Position numbers and translations under genes: made by a program. Shown here piece after piece: positions 1-7,940 of a stretch of DNA of 64,000 bases; the stretch's first letter is position 1; every line of letters begins with the position of its first letter. The stretch is from an uncultured Collinsella sp. (GTDB lineage: Bacteria; Actinomycetota; Coriobacteriia; Coriobacteriales; Coriobacteriaceae), in contig CAMQHT010000004.1 of assembly GCA_947001705.1 (NCBI GenBank), positions 24,414 through 88,413 on the forward strand, given 5' to 3'. The notes under the pieces are model-generated. The model was not told the DNA's origin. It ran no database searches and worked only from the letters and a program-made list of their open reading frames with translations.

Positions 1-12
1 GGAGGAGAACTA

Positions 13-228
13 ATGAAGCCCGCAGAGATTCGTGAACTCTCGGACGCTCAGCTCGTTGAGAAGCTGAAGGAAATGCGCGCCGAGCTCTTTAACCTTCGTT
101 TCCAGATGGCCACCAGCCAGCTGGACAACACCGCTCGCGTCAACACCGTGAAGAAGGACATCGCTCGCGTCCTCACGGAGCAGCGCGCCCGCGAGATCGC
201 AGCGGAGAAGTCCGCTGTCGCCGAGTAG
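13..228 (+). CDS. rpmC: 50S ribosomal protein L29 (uL29)
   Basis: Large-subunit protein uL29, located near the peptide exit tunnel beside uL23. The 71-residue product has the family's usual length and helical-hairpin composition, with the conserved segment RAELFNLRFQ at residues 22-31. GGAGGAG at 1-7 is a strong ribosome binding site five bases before the ATG, so the start is secure although it lies at the window edge. It is the first visible gene of the S10/spc block; rplP and rpsC would be expected to the left. The acidic end AEKSAVAE is an ordinary tail. Read from sequence and family knowledge; little doubt. Confidence 0.97.
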   Translation: MKPAEIRELSDAQLVEKLKEMRAELFNLRFQMATSQLDNTARVNTVKKDIARVLTEQRAREIAAEKSAVAE

Positions 229-244
229 GACCTAAGGAGAGAAC

Positions 245-505
245 ATGACTGATTCGCGTAACTCGCGTAAGGTCCGTACGGGTGTCGTTACCTCCGTCTC
301 CGGTGCCAAGACCATTGTTGTCACCATCACCGAGCGCAAGCGTCACCCCAAGTACGGCAAGATGATGACCAGCTCCAAGAAGCTGCACGCTCACGACGAG
401 GAGTGCACGGCTGGCGTGGGCGATACCGTCCGCGTTATGGAGACCCGTCCTATGTCCAAGATGAAGCGTTGGCGCCTCATCGAGGTCGTCGAGCGCGCTA
501 AATAA
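245..505 (+). CDS. rpsQ: 30S ribosomal protein S17 (uS17)
   Basis: Small-subunit primary 16S rRNA-binding protein with an OB fold. The 86-residue sequence carries the family's first strand segment RKVRTGVVTSVSGAKTIVV (residues 8-26) and the C-terminal signature ETRPMSKMKRWRLIEV, which matches the bacterial S17 consensus closely. AAGGAGAG just before the ATG is the ribosome binding site, 16 bases downstream of the rpmC stop, so the two are co-transcribed. A 118-base spacer follows before rplN, which is longer than usual in this operon. Confidence 0.97.
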   Translation: MTDSRNSRKVRTGVVTSVSGAKTIVVTITERKRHPKYGKMMTSSKKLHAHDEECTAGVGDTVRVMETRPMSKMKRWRLIEVVERAK

Positions 506-623
506 GCAGTCGCTCTTACGACTTGTACGTTTCCGAAGATGTGCGTATGCCTGGCTTGCATACCACGGGCCGTATAAAGGCTGCGCACCTCTCTTCGGTT
601 CTTAGTTCGGAGGAACATCTACC

Positions 624-992
624 ATGATTCAGATGCAAACCATGCTGAACGTCGCCGACAACTCCGGCGCTCGCAAGATTCGCTGCATCAAGGTGCTTGG
701 CGGTTCCAAGCGTCGTTATGCAGGCATCGGCGATGTGTTCATCGGTGCTGTCCAGGAGGCTACCCCTGGCGCCAACGTCAAGAAGAAGGACGTTGTCCGT
801 TGCGTCGTCGTTCGCACCGTTAAGGAGATCCGCCGCAAGGATGGCTCCTACATTCGCTTTGATGAGAACGCCTGCGTTGTCATCAACAACGATGGTTCGC
901 CCGTCGGCACCCGTATCTTCGGGCCCGTCGCTCGCGAGCTTCGTGACAAGAAGTACATGAAGATCGTCTCGCTCGCTCCCGAGACCCTGTAG
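624..992 (+). CDS. rplN: 50S ribosomal protein L14 (uL14)
   Basis: Large-subunit protein uL14 at the subunit interface. All 122 residues match the usual bacterial length, starting [19 protein letters not shown] and ending with the conserved block around [13 protein letters not shown] (residues 97-109). GGAGG at 609-613 precedes the ATG by 10 bases. It follows rpsQ after 118 bases and precedes rplX by 13 bases, which is the standard spc operon order. Confidence 0.98.
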   Translation: MIQMQTMLNVADNSGARKIRCIKVLGGSKRRYAGIGDVFIGAVQEATPGANVKKKDVVRCVVVRTVKEIRRKDGSYIRFDENACVVINNDGSPVGTRIFGPVARELRDKKYMKIVSLAPETL

Positions 993-1005
993 TTAGGGGA
1001 GATAT

Positions 1006-1311
1006 ATGTATATCAAGAAGGGCGATAAGGTCCAGGTTCTCTCTGGTAAGGATCGCGGCAAGCAGGGCGTTGTCCTGCGTGCTCTCCCCGCCGAGAACAA
1101 GGTCGTTGTCGAGGGCGTTTCGGTCGTCAAGAAGGCCGTCAAGCCCAACGCTGCCAACCAGCAGGGCGGCATCGTTTCGCAGGAGGCTCCCATCGACGCC
1201 TCCAACGTCAATCTCGTTTGCCCCGAGTGCGGTAAGGTTACCCGCGTCGGTCACGAGAAGGACGGCAAGAACAAGCTGCGCGTCTGCAAGAAGTGCGGCC
1301 ACAAGTTCTAA
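1006..1311 (+). CDS. rplX: 50S ribosomal protein L24 (uL24)
   Basis: Assembly-initiating 23S rRNA-binding protein with an N-terminal KOW domain ([18 protein letters not shown], residues 4-21). The C-terminus carries a four-cysteine zinc-ribbon-like set at residues 72, 75, 94 and 97 (CPEC and CKKC), a known variant of bacterial L24. The ribosome binding site is GGGGAG just upstream. In almost all bacteria rplE follows directly; here a terminator comes instead and rplE lies 33 kb further on. Confidence 0.97.
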   Translation: MYIKKGDKVQVLSGKDRGKQGVVLRALPAENKVVVEGVSVVKKAVKPNAANQQGGIVSQEAPIDASNVNLVCPECGKVTRVGHEKDGKNKLRVCKKCGHKF

Positions 1312-1340
1312 GCTGCCCGCAACAACAAGTTGCTAGCAAA

Positions 1341-1374
1341 GGCCCGGATGCCCCACGGCACCCGGGTCTTTTTC
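1341..1374 (+). terminator. Rho-independent terminator after rplX
   Basis: GGCCCGGATGCC and GGCACCCGGGTC form a 12-bp stem with one wobble and one mismatch around a CCAC loop, followed by TTTTT. It ends the first ribosomal segment 30 bases after the rplX stop, so transcription of rpmC-rplX is not expected to continue into the following genes. Confidence 0.9.
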
Positions 1375-1457
1375 TATCCCTACTCATTGGGGACAGACTT
1401 AAAGGAGTGGCCGTTGAGGACGTTTTTTAACGGCTAGTTGATGGGGACGGTCTTCAA

Positions 1458-1530
1458 CTAAGTTGCGGTGAAATGGGGACTGATGAGGGGCTCTAGGGGG
1501 CCTAACAATCCCTATTTCACCGCAACTTAG
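1458..1530. repeat. Palindromic intergenic repeat, left junction copy
   Basis: A 21-bp inverted repeat with one mismatch: the left arm begins CTAAGTTGCGGTGAAAT (1458-1478) and the right arm is its complement (1510-1530), separated by 31 bases. The same arm word AAGTTGCGGTGAAAT recurs at 34047, at the other end of the 33-kb block that splits the ribosomal operon. It resembles a REP or small non-autonomous palindromic element; no transposase is nearby. Confidence 0.85.
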
Positions 1531-1570
1531 GTGAGGTCTGTGGTAATGCGCGGCGATTGGATGAATGCGG

Positions 1571-1620
1571 CAGGAAAGGAACGTCCCCATGTGCCGGCAT
1601 CCGGGGACGTTCCTTTCCTG
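1571..1620. repeat. Perfect 18-bp inverted repeat
   Basis: CAGGAAAGGAACGTCCCC (1571-1588) pairs perfectly with its reverse complement at 1603-1620 around a 14-base loop. The right arm and the following bases (1606-1643) are repeated with about 85% identity at 55698-55735, so this is a dispersed intergenic repeat and not only a local hairpin. Confidence 0.85.
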
Positions 1621-1870
1621 TCGGCAGTTTGGGACAGTCCTTTGTGGCCAGATGATTCGTATCGAGCGTTACCTTCCAGGGATCAATCGGTGCGTGTTTG
1701 TGCGTATTTGCCTGCGTGAGAATGCGTGAACGTGTGTGTATATGCGTCATTTACGGTCGAATAGTGACCGTTTGGCGGTAATACGCGCAAAAGCACGCAC
1801 ATACACGCGTATTTGTGCGAATATAGAGCTGTCAGAAATGCAAGACTTTCCATGACACAGGAGGCACATG

Positions 1871-2950
1871 ATGGCAGATTCCAAACAGGCTCCGCTCGAT
1901 GCCGCGGCAGCCGCAAAGGCGGCGTTCGCTTCGGTTCAGGACAAGCCGTTCCCTAACGACATCTTTACGGCCCCCGAGCTCCGTTGGGCTGTGATCGGCT
2001 GCGGCGTTATCGCCAACCAGATGGCTCAGTCCCTCGCCCTTGCCGGCCGCAAGCTCGCGGGCGTTGCCAACCGTACCCTTTCCAAGGCGCAAACGTTTGC
2101 CGAGCAGTATGGCGTCGAGAAAGTGTACGACTCGGTCGAGGACCTCTACGCCGATCCGGACATCGATGCCGTCTATATCACCACGCCGCACAACACGCAC
2201 ATCACCTACCTGCGCGCCGCTCTGGCCGCCGGCAAGCACGCGCTCTGCGAGAAGGCCATCACGCTTAACTCTGCCGAGCTCGATGAGGCCCGCGCTATCG
2301 CCGACGAACACAACGTGGTCCTTATGGACGCCACAACCGTGCTCCACATGCCGCTGTACCAGGAGCTCCGTCGTCGCATGGATGCGGGCGACTTTGGTCG
2401 CATGAACCTCGCGCAGCTCAACTTTGGCAGCTATAAGGAGTACGGTGACCTGACCAACCGCTTCTACAACCGTAATCTTGCCGGCGGTGCCATGCTCGAT
2501 ATCGGCGTGTACGCGCTCTCCGTCATGCGACTGTTTATGGCCAGCCAGCCCACCGAGGTCGTCTCTCTGGGCAACACCTGCGAGACTGGCGTCGACGTCG
2601 CGGGCGGTATTGTCTGCCGTAACGCCGAGCAGCAGCTGGGCGTCGTGAGTCTTACGCTTCACTCCAAGCAGCCCAAGCGCTCGGTCATCAGCTTCGATAA
2701 GTGCTATATCGAGGTCAACGAGTATCCGCGCGCCGATCACGCGACCATCGTGTGGACCGCAGACGGTCACCGCGAGGAGGTCCACGCTGGTACCGAGGCC
2801 TATGCCCTGTGCTACGAGATGGCCGATCTAGAGAAGGCCGTTGCCGGCGACGATTCGAAGCGCGAGCTTCTGGGCTATGCTTCTGATGTTATGGAGCTTA
2901 TGACCAAGCTCCGCGCCGATTGGGGAGTCGTGTACCCCGAGGAGGAGTAA
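1871..2950 (+). CDS. Gfo/Idh/MocA family NAD(P)-dependent oxidoreductase
   Basis: Predicted cytoplasmic NAD(P)-dependent sugar or inositol-type dehydrogenase. The Rossmann glycine motif GCGVIA follows RWAVI about 40 residues in, and the GFO_IDH_MocA N-terminal and C-terminal alpha/beta domains fill the rest (359 residues, normal length). The usual EKP motif reads EKA here (CEKAITL). Two ATGs are adjacent; AGGAGG at 1859-1864 favours the second (spacing 6). The next gene, a DeoR-type repressor, starts 3 bases after the stop, so the two form an operon and the regulator probably responds to a phosphorylated sugar handled by this enzyme. The substrate cannot be told from sequence. Confidence 0.85.
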   Translation: MADSKQAPLDAAAAAKAAFASVQDKPFPNDIFTAPELRWAVIGCGVIANQMAQSLALAGRKLAGVANRTLSKAQTFAEQYGVEKVYDSVEDLYADPDIDAVYITTPHNTHITYLRAALAAGKHALCEKAITLNSAELDEARAIADEHNVVLMDATTVLHMPLYQELRRRMDAGDFGRMNLAQLNFGSYKEYGDLTNRFYNRNLAGGAMLDIGVYALSVMRLFMASQPTEVVSLGNTCETGVDVAGGIVCRNAEQQLGVVSLTLHSKQPKRSVISFDKCYIEVNEYPRADHATIVWTADGHREEVHAGTEAYALCYEMADLEKAVAGDDSKRELLGYASDVMELMTKLRADWGVVYPEEE

Positions 2951-2953
2951 GCG

Positions 2954-3700
2954 ATGCTTGCGGAAGATAGGCTCAACGCGATCGTGTCGATGGTGCAGCA
3001 GGCTGGCTCGGTTACCGTGCCGGAGCTTGCTGAGGCCCTGGGCGTGACGCCGTCCACCATTCGCCGTGACTTGCAAACGCTCGACCGCGCGCACCGCATC
3101 GCCAAAGTGCATGGCGGCGCGACGAGTCTTGAGCGCGCGCACGTGACGCGCGACCTGACGATCAGCGAGCGCAGCGATCTCCATAACGACGACAAGGAGC
3201 GCATTTGTGCCCGTGCCGCGGCCCTCGTGGAGCCCGATAGCTTCGTGTACATCGATTCGGGCTCCACGACGCTCAGGCTCATCGAGCATCTTCCACATCT
3301 CGATGGTGTCACCTATGTGACCGACTCTGTGCTCCATGCTCAGCATCTCGCTCTGCGCGGTATGCGCACTGTGGTGCTGGGCGGCGAGCTTAAGCCCGAG
3401 ACCGAGGCGCTTGTTGGTCCCGATGCCCTGGCAACCCTGGACCGCTATAACTTCAACTGTGGTTTTTGGGGCTCCAACGGCATCGCCGCCGAGCAGGGCT
3501 TTACGACGCCCGATATCGAGGAAGCGCAGGTCAAGCGTATCTCGATGCGCCATACGGCTAAACGCTTCGTAATTTCGGACGCCAGCAAATTTGGCATGGT
3601 GGCGCCCGTCAAGTTCGCGGACTTCCGCGATGCAACGATCATCACCGCGGGCGAGGTTCCCGCCAAGTACCAGTCTATGGACAACGTTACCACGGTCTAA
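2954..3700 (+). CDS. DeoR/GlpR family transcriptional regulator
   Basis: DNA-binding repressor of sugar metabolism. An N-terminal DeoR-type helix-turn-helix is clear (VPELAEALGVTPSTIRRDLQ, near residues 20-40), followed by the family linker RIAKVHGGATS. The C-terminal DeoRC sugar-phosphate sensor domain shows VYIDSGSTTLRLIEHLP and VVLGGELKPETEALVG. The protein is 248 residues, a typical length. The ATG lies 3 bases after the oxidoreductase stop, and its ribosome binding site lies in the end of that gene (GAGGAGGAG), so translation is probably coupled. It likely controls this two-gene operon. Confidence 0.9.
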   Translation: MLAEDRLNAIVSMVQQAGSVTVPELAEALGVTPSTIRRDLQTLDRAHRIAKVHGGATSLERAHVTRDLTISERSDLHNDDKERICARAAALVEPDSFVYIDSGSTTLRLIEHLPHLDGVTYVTDSVLHAQHLALRGMRTVVLGGELKPETEALVGPDALATLDRYNFNCGFWGSNGIAAEQGFTTPDIEEAQVKRISMRHTAKRFVISDASKFGMVAPVKFADFRDATIITAGEVPAKYQSMDNVTTV

Positions 3701-3705
3701 CGACA

Positions 3706-3761
3706 GGGGACAGGACAGGGCCAAAACCACCACAAAGGTGCCTGTCCCCATCGTGGTGGTT
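3706..3761. repeat. Nested inverted repeat after the DeoR gene
   Basis: GGGGACAGG (3706-3714) pairs with CCTGTCCCC (3741-3749), and AACCACCAC (3725-3733) pairs with GTGGTGGTT (3753-3761), so two interleaved stems compete. The GGGGACAG word recurs in other intergenic repeats of the window, for example 27743-27750. Confidence 0.7.
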
Positions 3762-3767
3762 CAATAG

Positions 3768-3808
3768 AAAAGCGGCAACGTCCATCGGGGGCGCTGCCGC
3801 TTTTGTTG
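3768..3808 (+). terminator. Rho-independent terminator after the DeoR gene
   Basis: AAAAGCGGCA (3768-3777) and TGCCGCTTTT (3795-3804) form a perfect 10-bp stem ending in a T run. It closes the oxidoreductase/DeoR operon. From here to 3951 nothing else is recognisable. Confidence 0.88.
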
Positions 3809-3951
3809 TATGCCGGTTTGTCTCGGTCTGTAACATCTAGGGTCGATTTTGCCGAGTTACTGTTACAGATTGAGATGAATGGACGCCAGGCCCACCAAGG
3901 CTACCTTGAAGGGGATGGGCACCATAGTGGTGGCTTGACGTTTGCCCAGAT

Positions 3952-3994
3952 AAAACCTGCCAAAATAAACCTGTCCCTTTTTTGGCAGGTTTTA
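3952..3994 (-). terminator. Terminator of the RluA/U32 operon
   Basis: AAAACCTGCCAAAA (3952-3965) pairs with its complement ending at 3993, with T runs on both strands. On the minus strand it overlaps the stop codon of the pseudouridine synthase gene at 3992, so that gene ends inside the terminator stem. Confidence 0.85.
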
Positions 3995-4651
3995 GGGCCC
4001 CCAGGGGCAGGGGGCTTCGATGTGGATGTGCTCGCCGGTTACGGGATGCGTAAAGGACACGCTGTGGGCGTGGAGCATGAGGCCACAAGGACGCGGCGTC
4101 CCGTACAGGTCGTCGCCCACCAGGGGATGGCGCTCGCTCGCCAGGTGCACGCGAATCTGGTGTTTGCGGCCGGTGAGCAGCTCGACATCGATATACGAGC
4201 GCGTGGGCAGGCCGCGGCGGCTCTTAAGACGCTTGAGCACCTTCACGCGCGTTTGAGACGGCTTGCCGCTGGCGCCGACGCGCATCTTTCGGCTGTCGTG
4301 ACGGTCGCGGGCGATGGGCTTGTCGATGAGCTTTTCGTTCCAGTCGATCTTGCCCTCGGCGAGCGCCAGGTAGTGCTTTTCGAACGCGTGGTCGATGATC
4401 ATCTGGTCAAAGGCGGGCTGCGTCTGCTTGTCGAGTGAGAACAGCACCACGCCGGTGGTGTCACGGTCCAGGCGATTGAGCGGCTGCATGTCGGTCGCGG
4501 CAAAGCCGTCGCCCATCGCCAGCAGCAGGTCGCTGGCGTAGTCGGTAAATGTGCGCTCGCCGGTGCCGTCACCGTGGACGATCATGCCGGCGGGCTTGTC
4601 GATGGCCATGAGCCAGGCGTCGCAGTAGAGGACTTGAGGTTCTTCGTTCAC
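3992..4651 (-). CDS. RluA family pseudouridine synthase
   Basis: RNA pseudouridine synthase of the RluA/RsuA superfamily, converting specific uridines in rRNA or tRNA to pseudouridine. The catalytic aspartate lies in NRLDRDTTGVVLFS (motif II), and IDKPAGMIVHGDG and LLTGRKHQIRVHLA mark the other conserved motifs. With 219 residues it lacks an N-terminal S4 domain, like RluA-type rather than RluD-type enzymes. It is the second gene of an operon with the U32 protein 15 bases upstream. The exact target nucleotide cannot be assigned. Confidence 0.88.
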   Translation of the reverse strand: MNEEPQVLYCDAWLMAIDKPAGMIVHGDGTGERTFTDYASDLLLAMGDGFAATDMQPLNRLDRDTTGVVLFSLDKQTQPAFDQMIIDHAFEKHYLALAEGKIDWNEKLIDKPIARDRHDSRKMRVGASGKPSQTRVKVLKRLKSRRGLPTRSYIDVELLTGRKHQIRVHLASERHPLVGDDLYGTPRPCGLMLHAHSVSFTHPVTGEHIHIEAPCPWGP

Positions 4652-4666
4652 GTGTAAGCCTTTCGG

Positions 4667-7162
4667 TTAGCTAATTCCCACAAACATGCAGCCCGAGGTG
4701 GCGCCGCGCAGGCGGGCGGCCGGCTTGCGGCCGGCTTGAGCCGCCTCGACAGCGCGACGGACGCGAGCGACGGCACGGCCAATCTCATCGGCCTCGAGCA
4801 AGGTTCCGTCGACCATAAGACGGCGCACGCCGGCGTCGAGCAGCTGTGGAACCTGCGGCGTGAGGTCGATGGGGTAGGCGTCGTACAGGCGAGAGCGGCC
4901 GTGGATGTCGGTGCGGACGGGCATGACCTTTCCGTCGATATTCTTGAGCGAGAGCTTGCGGGCACGCAGGCGGCAGTTGGCACAATCGTGGATGCAGCCG
5001 TTGGCAACCTGCAGAATGCAATGCTCGCTTGTCATGACGCGCGGGCGGCCAAAGACGGTGATGCCCAGAGCCGCGGGCGCGGCGGCGCCGAGCGAGACAA
5101 TCTCGTCGAGCGTGATCTCGGGCGAGAGCCAAAACGCACCGGCTCCGCGTTCGGCGAGTGCCTCCATGCAGGGCGTGTTGTGCACCGGCAGGCAAGAGCG
5201 AATCTCGGCCGTGGCGCCGGCCTGCGCGGCTATGGCGAGCTCGGAGATATTGCCGACGGCGACCGTGGCTCCGGCATTGATCCAGGGATCGACGCGCTCG
5301 TGGTCGACGGCGCGGCAGACCTCGTCGAGTACGGGTACGATGCCCTGCTCAAGCGCATCGGCGGGGGAGAGTCCGGCAGCCTCGAGCGCATCGGTGGTCA
5401 TGTAGATGCGCGTTGCACCCTCGGCGCGAGCTGCCTCGGCGGCTTCGAGTGTGGTGACGGCGGCGCAGATCTGCGGCTCGTCGCGGTAGTGCTCGGGCGC
5501 GGGGCGGGAATCACTGGTGACAATCGCCGGCAGCTCGAGCGTTTTCGCGCGCTCCGCGTACGGCGCCAGAATGGCCTCTTCCAGCGCCTTGCAAGCGGCG
5601 GCGCGTACCTTATGTACGGCGGAGAAACCCATGCCACAGCCCTCATCGAGCGCCACCTCAAAGCTCGCAGCCTCAAAGGGGGAGGAGCCCATGCGGCCCA
5701 CATGCTCAATTAGGTCTGCCGCCTCGACGTCGCGGGTCTTGGCGGCCTCGACGGTGAAGCCCGTGGCGGTGGCGGTGAGCGCGGGGTTGTCACAGCAGGT
5801 GAGTGTGACAGTAAACGGCTCGCCCAGACGCGCCACGACGGACACATCAACAGCTCGGCGGCGCAGCACATCGCGCTTGAGCGCGGCGCCGGCGGCGTCG
5901 ATGGCACGCTGACTGCGAATCACGCGGACGCGGCAGCCCTCGGGCATGCTGCGGGGTACGCGACATTCGATGACTTCACCGGCTGCGGCATCATCGGCGG
6001 CAATGGTGGTCAGGAACTGGTCAAACTCGTTATCGTGGCGAAGCTCCAGCAGGTCGCCCTTGCCCACGGGCTCAAACAGCTCAATGCGGGCGATGGCGGC
6101 GCGGCGACGGCGGTCGTCGGGCTTGAGGCCGCGCACATCGCGGTTGGCCGGGCGGCTGCCCAGCACCGTGCCCACGATCTGGCCGCGGTTGTTGGAACGC
6201 TCATAGCTCATCATCTCGTCGCCCGAGGTGCCGTCCTGATAGGCGTGCGTAAAGTCGCGGTTAAAGCAGCGCTTGAGCTGGCGCTGGCGGGCGGCTTTCT
6301 CGTCCTTGGCAACGGTGGTTCCGGCCAGCATGTCATCAATCTGATGACGATACACGTCGACGATGGAATACACGTAATCGGGCGCCTTCATGCGGCCCTC
6401 GAGCTTGAGCGACGCAGCGCCGGCGTCATACAGGCGGCGAACAAGTTGTGAGGTGTTGGTGTCACGCGGGCACAGCGCGCGCTCGCGACCGGCAGGGGAG
6501 AGCGAGCGACCGTTCTCGTCGATCAGCTCGTAGGGCAAGCGGCAGGGCTGGGCGCACATGCCACGGTTGGCCGATCGTCCCGCCATGGCAAAGCTCGAAA
6601 GCAGACACAGGCCAGAGTAGCAAAAGCAGATGGCGCCATGGCTAAAGACCTCAAGGTCCACATCGGGCGCGGCATCGTGAATGGCGGCAATCTCGTCGAT
6701 GGAAAGCTCGCGCGAGAGGGTCACGCGGTCGGCGCCCTGCTCGCGGCACCAAAGGGTTCCGCGGTCGTCGTGGATGTTCGCCTGGGTCGAGATATGCGTC
6801 TCGATGCCGGGCATCGTGCGCTTGACCTCAAAGAACAGGCCCCAGTCCTGGATGATGAAGGCGTCGGCGCCCAACGTGGAGCAGCGGTGGATGAGTTGCA
6901 AAGCATCGCCCATCTCGGACTGCTTGATGACGATGTTGACCGTGACGTAGACGCGCGACCCGGCTAGATGCGCGGCGCGGCAGGCTTGCTCAAAGGCCTC
7001 GTCGGTAAAGTTGGTGGCCTTGCGGCGGGCGTTGAAGCTGCCCATGCCGCAGTAGATGGCGTCTGCCCCGGCGGCGAGTGCGGCGGCAAAGGGCTCGGGC
7101 CCTCCGGCGGGCGCCAAAAGCTCGGGTCTGCGGTTGATGGTTCGACTGGCGGTTGCGGTCAT
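4667..7162 (-). CDS. U32 family peptidase-like protein, long form (RlhA/TrhP-like)
   Basis: Member of the U32 family, formerly called collagenases and now known to include RNA hydroxylation proteins (RlhA for 23S C2501, TrhP for tRNA). The N-terminal U32 barrel starts RPELLAPAGGPEPFAAALAA, and the family cysteine cluster is visible in FCYSGLCLLSS and GMCAQPCRLPYEL. At 831 residues it is longer than RlhA (about 650); the extra C-terminal part carries a second cysteine set (CIHDCANCRLRARKL). A ribosome binding site (AAAGGCAGGAT) precedes the ATG. Being in an operon with a pseudouridine synthase fits an RNA-modification role rather than proteolysis; that is inference. Confidence 0.88.
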   Translation of the reverse strand: MTATASRTINRRPELLAPAGGPEPFAAALAAGADAIYCGMGSFNARRKATNFTDEAFEQACRAAHLAGSRVYVTVNIVIKQSEMGDALQLIHRCSTLGADAFIIQDWGLFFEVKRTMPGIETHISTQANIHDDRGTLWCREQGADRVTLSRELSIDEIAAIHDAAPDVDLEVFSHGAICFCYSGLCLLSSFAMAGRSANRGMCAQPCRLPYELIDENGRSLSPAGRERALCPRDTNTSQLVRRLYDAGAASLKLEGRMKAPDYVYSIVDVYRHQIDDMLAGTTVAKDEKAARQRQLKRCFNRDFTHAYQDGTSGDEMMSYERSNNRGQIVGTVLGSRPANRDVRGLKPDDRRRRAAIARIELFEPVGKGDLLELRHDNEFDQFLTTIAADDAAAGEVIECRVPRSMPEGCRVRVIRSQRAIDAAGAALKRDVLRRRAVDVSVVARLGEPFTVTLTCCDNPALTATATGFTVEAAKTRDVEAADLIEHVGRMGSSPFEAASFEVALDEGCGMGFSAVHKVRAAACKALEEAILAPYAERAKTLELPAIVTSDSRPAPEHYRDEPQICAAVTTLEAAEAARAEGATRIYMTTDALEAAGLSPADALEQGIVPVLDEVCRAVDHERVDPWINAGATVAVGNISELAIAAQAGATAEIRSCLPVHNTPCMEALAERGAGAFWLSPEITLDEIVSLGAAAPAALGITVFGRPRVMTSEHCILQVANGCIHDCANCRLRARKLSLKNIDGKVMPVRTDIHGRSRLYDAYPIDLTPQVPQLLDAGVRRLMVDGTLLEADEIGRAVARVRRAVEAAQAGRKPAARLRGATSGCMFVGIS

Positions 7163-7332
7163 ATCCTGCCTTTCAAAATGCTCAGATATTCAAAAGTATA
7201 GTGGTGCTGTTGCGGCGGACGAGCCCTGTGGCCCAAGCAGGATAAAGTCTTCAGGCAGGTCGCCGGTCGCGCCGTTCAGCGGCTGACAGGTGCCGTTGGG
7301 CGATAAAAGATTCTCGCAACGTGATAATAATC

Positions 7333-7361
7333 TTGCATCGCGCGGAAACCTTGAGTACTAT
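7333..7361 (+). promoter_or_regulatory. Sigma-70-type promoter of ridA
   Basis: TTGCAT (7333-7338) and TACTAT (7356-7361) are separated by exactly 17 bp, a good housekeeping promoter. The expected start near 7368 would place the 13-bp hairpin at 7370-7417 at the very 5' end of the mRNA. Confidence 0.65.
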
Positions 7362-7369
7362 CCCAATCA

Positions 7370-7417
7370 AGCGCGGCGTTCAGACCGAACTGTGCCTCCC
7401 GGTGTGAACGCCGCGCT
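7370..7417 (+). promoter_or_regulatory. 5'-terminal hairpin in the ridA leader
   Basis: AGCGCGGCGTTCA (7370-7382) pairs perfectly with TGAACGCCGCGCT (7405-7417) across a 22-base loop. No T run follows, so it is not a terminator. It ends 33 bases before the ridA start and leaves the ribosome binding site (AAGGAG, 7439-7444) free. It may protect the transcript or bind a factor. Confidence 0.6.
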
Positions 7418-7450
7418 CACGCTTTCTCAACTGATCGTAAGGAGATAAAC

Positions 7451-7828
7451 ATGAGCAAGACCGTCGTGTCTTCCGATAACGCACCCGCAGCCATCGGACC
7501 GTATTCCCCCGGCATCCAGACCGGCAACATGGTGTTCCTGTCCGGCCAGCTGGGCATCGATCCCGCGACCGGCAAGATGCCCGAGGGCGTCGAGGCCCAG
7601 GCCAAGCAGTCCCTCGCCAACGTCGAGGCTCTGCTGACCGCTGCCGGCGCCACCTTTGCCGATGTCGTCAAGACCACGGTCTACCTGGCCGACATCGCCG
7701 ACTTCGCCGCCGTGAACGAGATCTACGCCTCCAAGTTCGAGGCCCCGTTCCCCGCGCGCAGCGCCTTCCAGGTTGCCGCCCTTCCGGCTGGCGGTCTGGT
7801 CGAGATCGAGGTCGTCGCCGCTCTCTAA
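7451..7828 (+). CDS. ridA: RidA family reactive intermediate/imine deaminase
   Basis: Small trimeric deaminase of the RidA/YjgF/UK114 family that hydrolyses reactive enamine/imine intermediates released by PLP enzymes. The product is 125 residues, the normal size. Conserved elements include AIGPYSPGIQTGNMVFLSGQ (residues 12-31), KTTVYLADIADFAAVN, and the C-terminal arginine motif PARSAFQVAALPAGGLVEIE (residues 100-119), with the substrate-binding arginine. Its place next to the purine cluster, which includes the PLP enzyme diaminopropionate ammonia-lyase (aminoacrylate chemistry), makes a detoxifying role in that pathway plausible. Confidence 0.95.
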   Translation: MSKTVVSSDNAPAAIGPYSPGIQTGNMVFLSGQLGIDPATGKMPEGVEAQAKQSLANVEALLTAAGATFADVVKTTVYLADIADFAAVNEIYASKFEAPFPARSAFQVAALPAGGLVEIEVVAAL

Positions 7829-7857
7829 GGCGTTGGCCACAACTAAACATGAAGTGC

Positions 7858-7895
7858 AAAAAGACCCTGCAGCGCGTGCGAGCTGCAGGGTCTTT
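7858..7895. terminator. Bidirectional terminator between ridA and the regulator
   Basis: AAAAAGACCCTGCAGC and GCTGCAGGGTCTTTT form a long perfect stem with A/T runs on both sides. It serves the convergent genes ridA (plus) and the YheO-type regulator (minus). Confidence 0.92.
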
Positions 7896-7940
7896 TGTCA
7901 GGTGACGAATCGCTTGTGGAGCCGCGCTCCATTTTGCTCG

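Larger units (their letters stand above)
1375..1858. other. Repeat-rich intergenic region after the rplX terminator
   Basis: No credible gene lies here. The stretch is a mosaic of intergenic repeats: GGGGACAGACTTAAA-like pieces at 1384-1455, the palindromic element at 1458-1530, a perfect 18-bp inverted repeat at 1571-1620, and a GT/CG-rich stretch with repeated TGCGTGTTTGTGCG-type words at 1685-1830. Short open frames here are composed of the repeats. The ribosome binding site of the next gene (AGGAGG, 1859-1864) ends the region. Confidence 0.7.

Noticed and set aside
3803..4438. Plus-strand frame opposite the pseudouridine synthase
   Set aside because: It overlaps the terminator and the RluA-type gene, whose motifs are clear on the minus strand.
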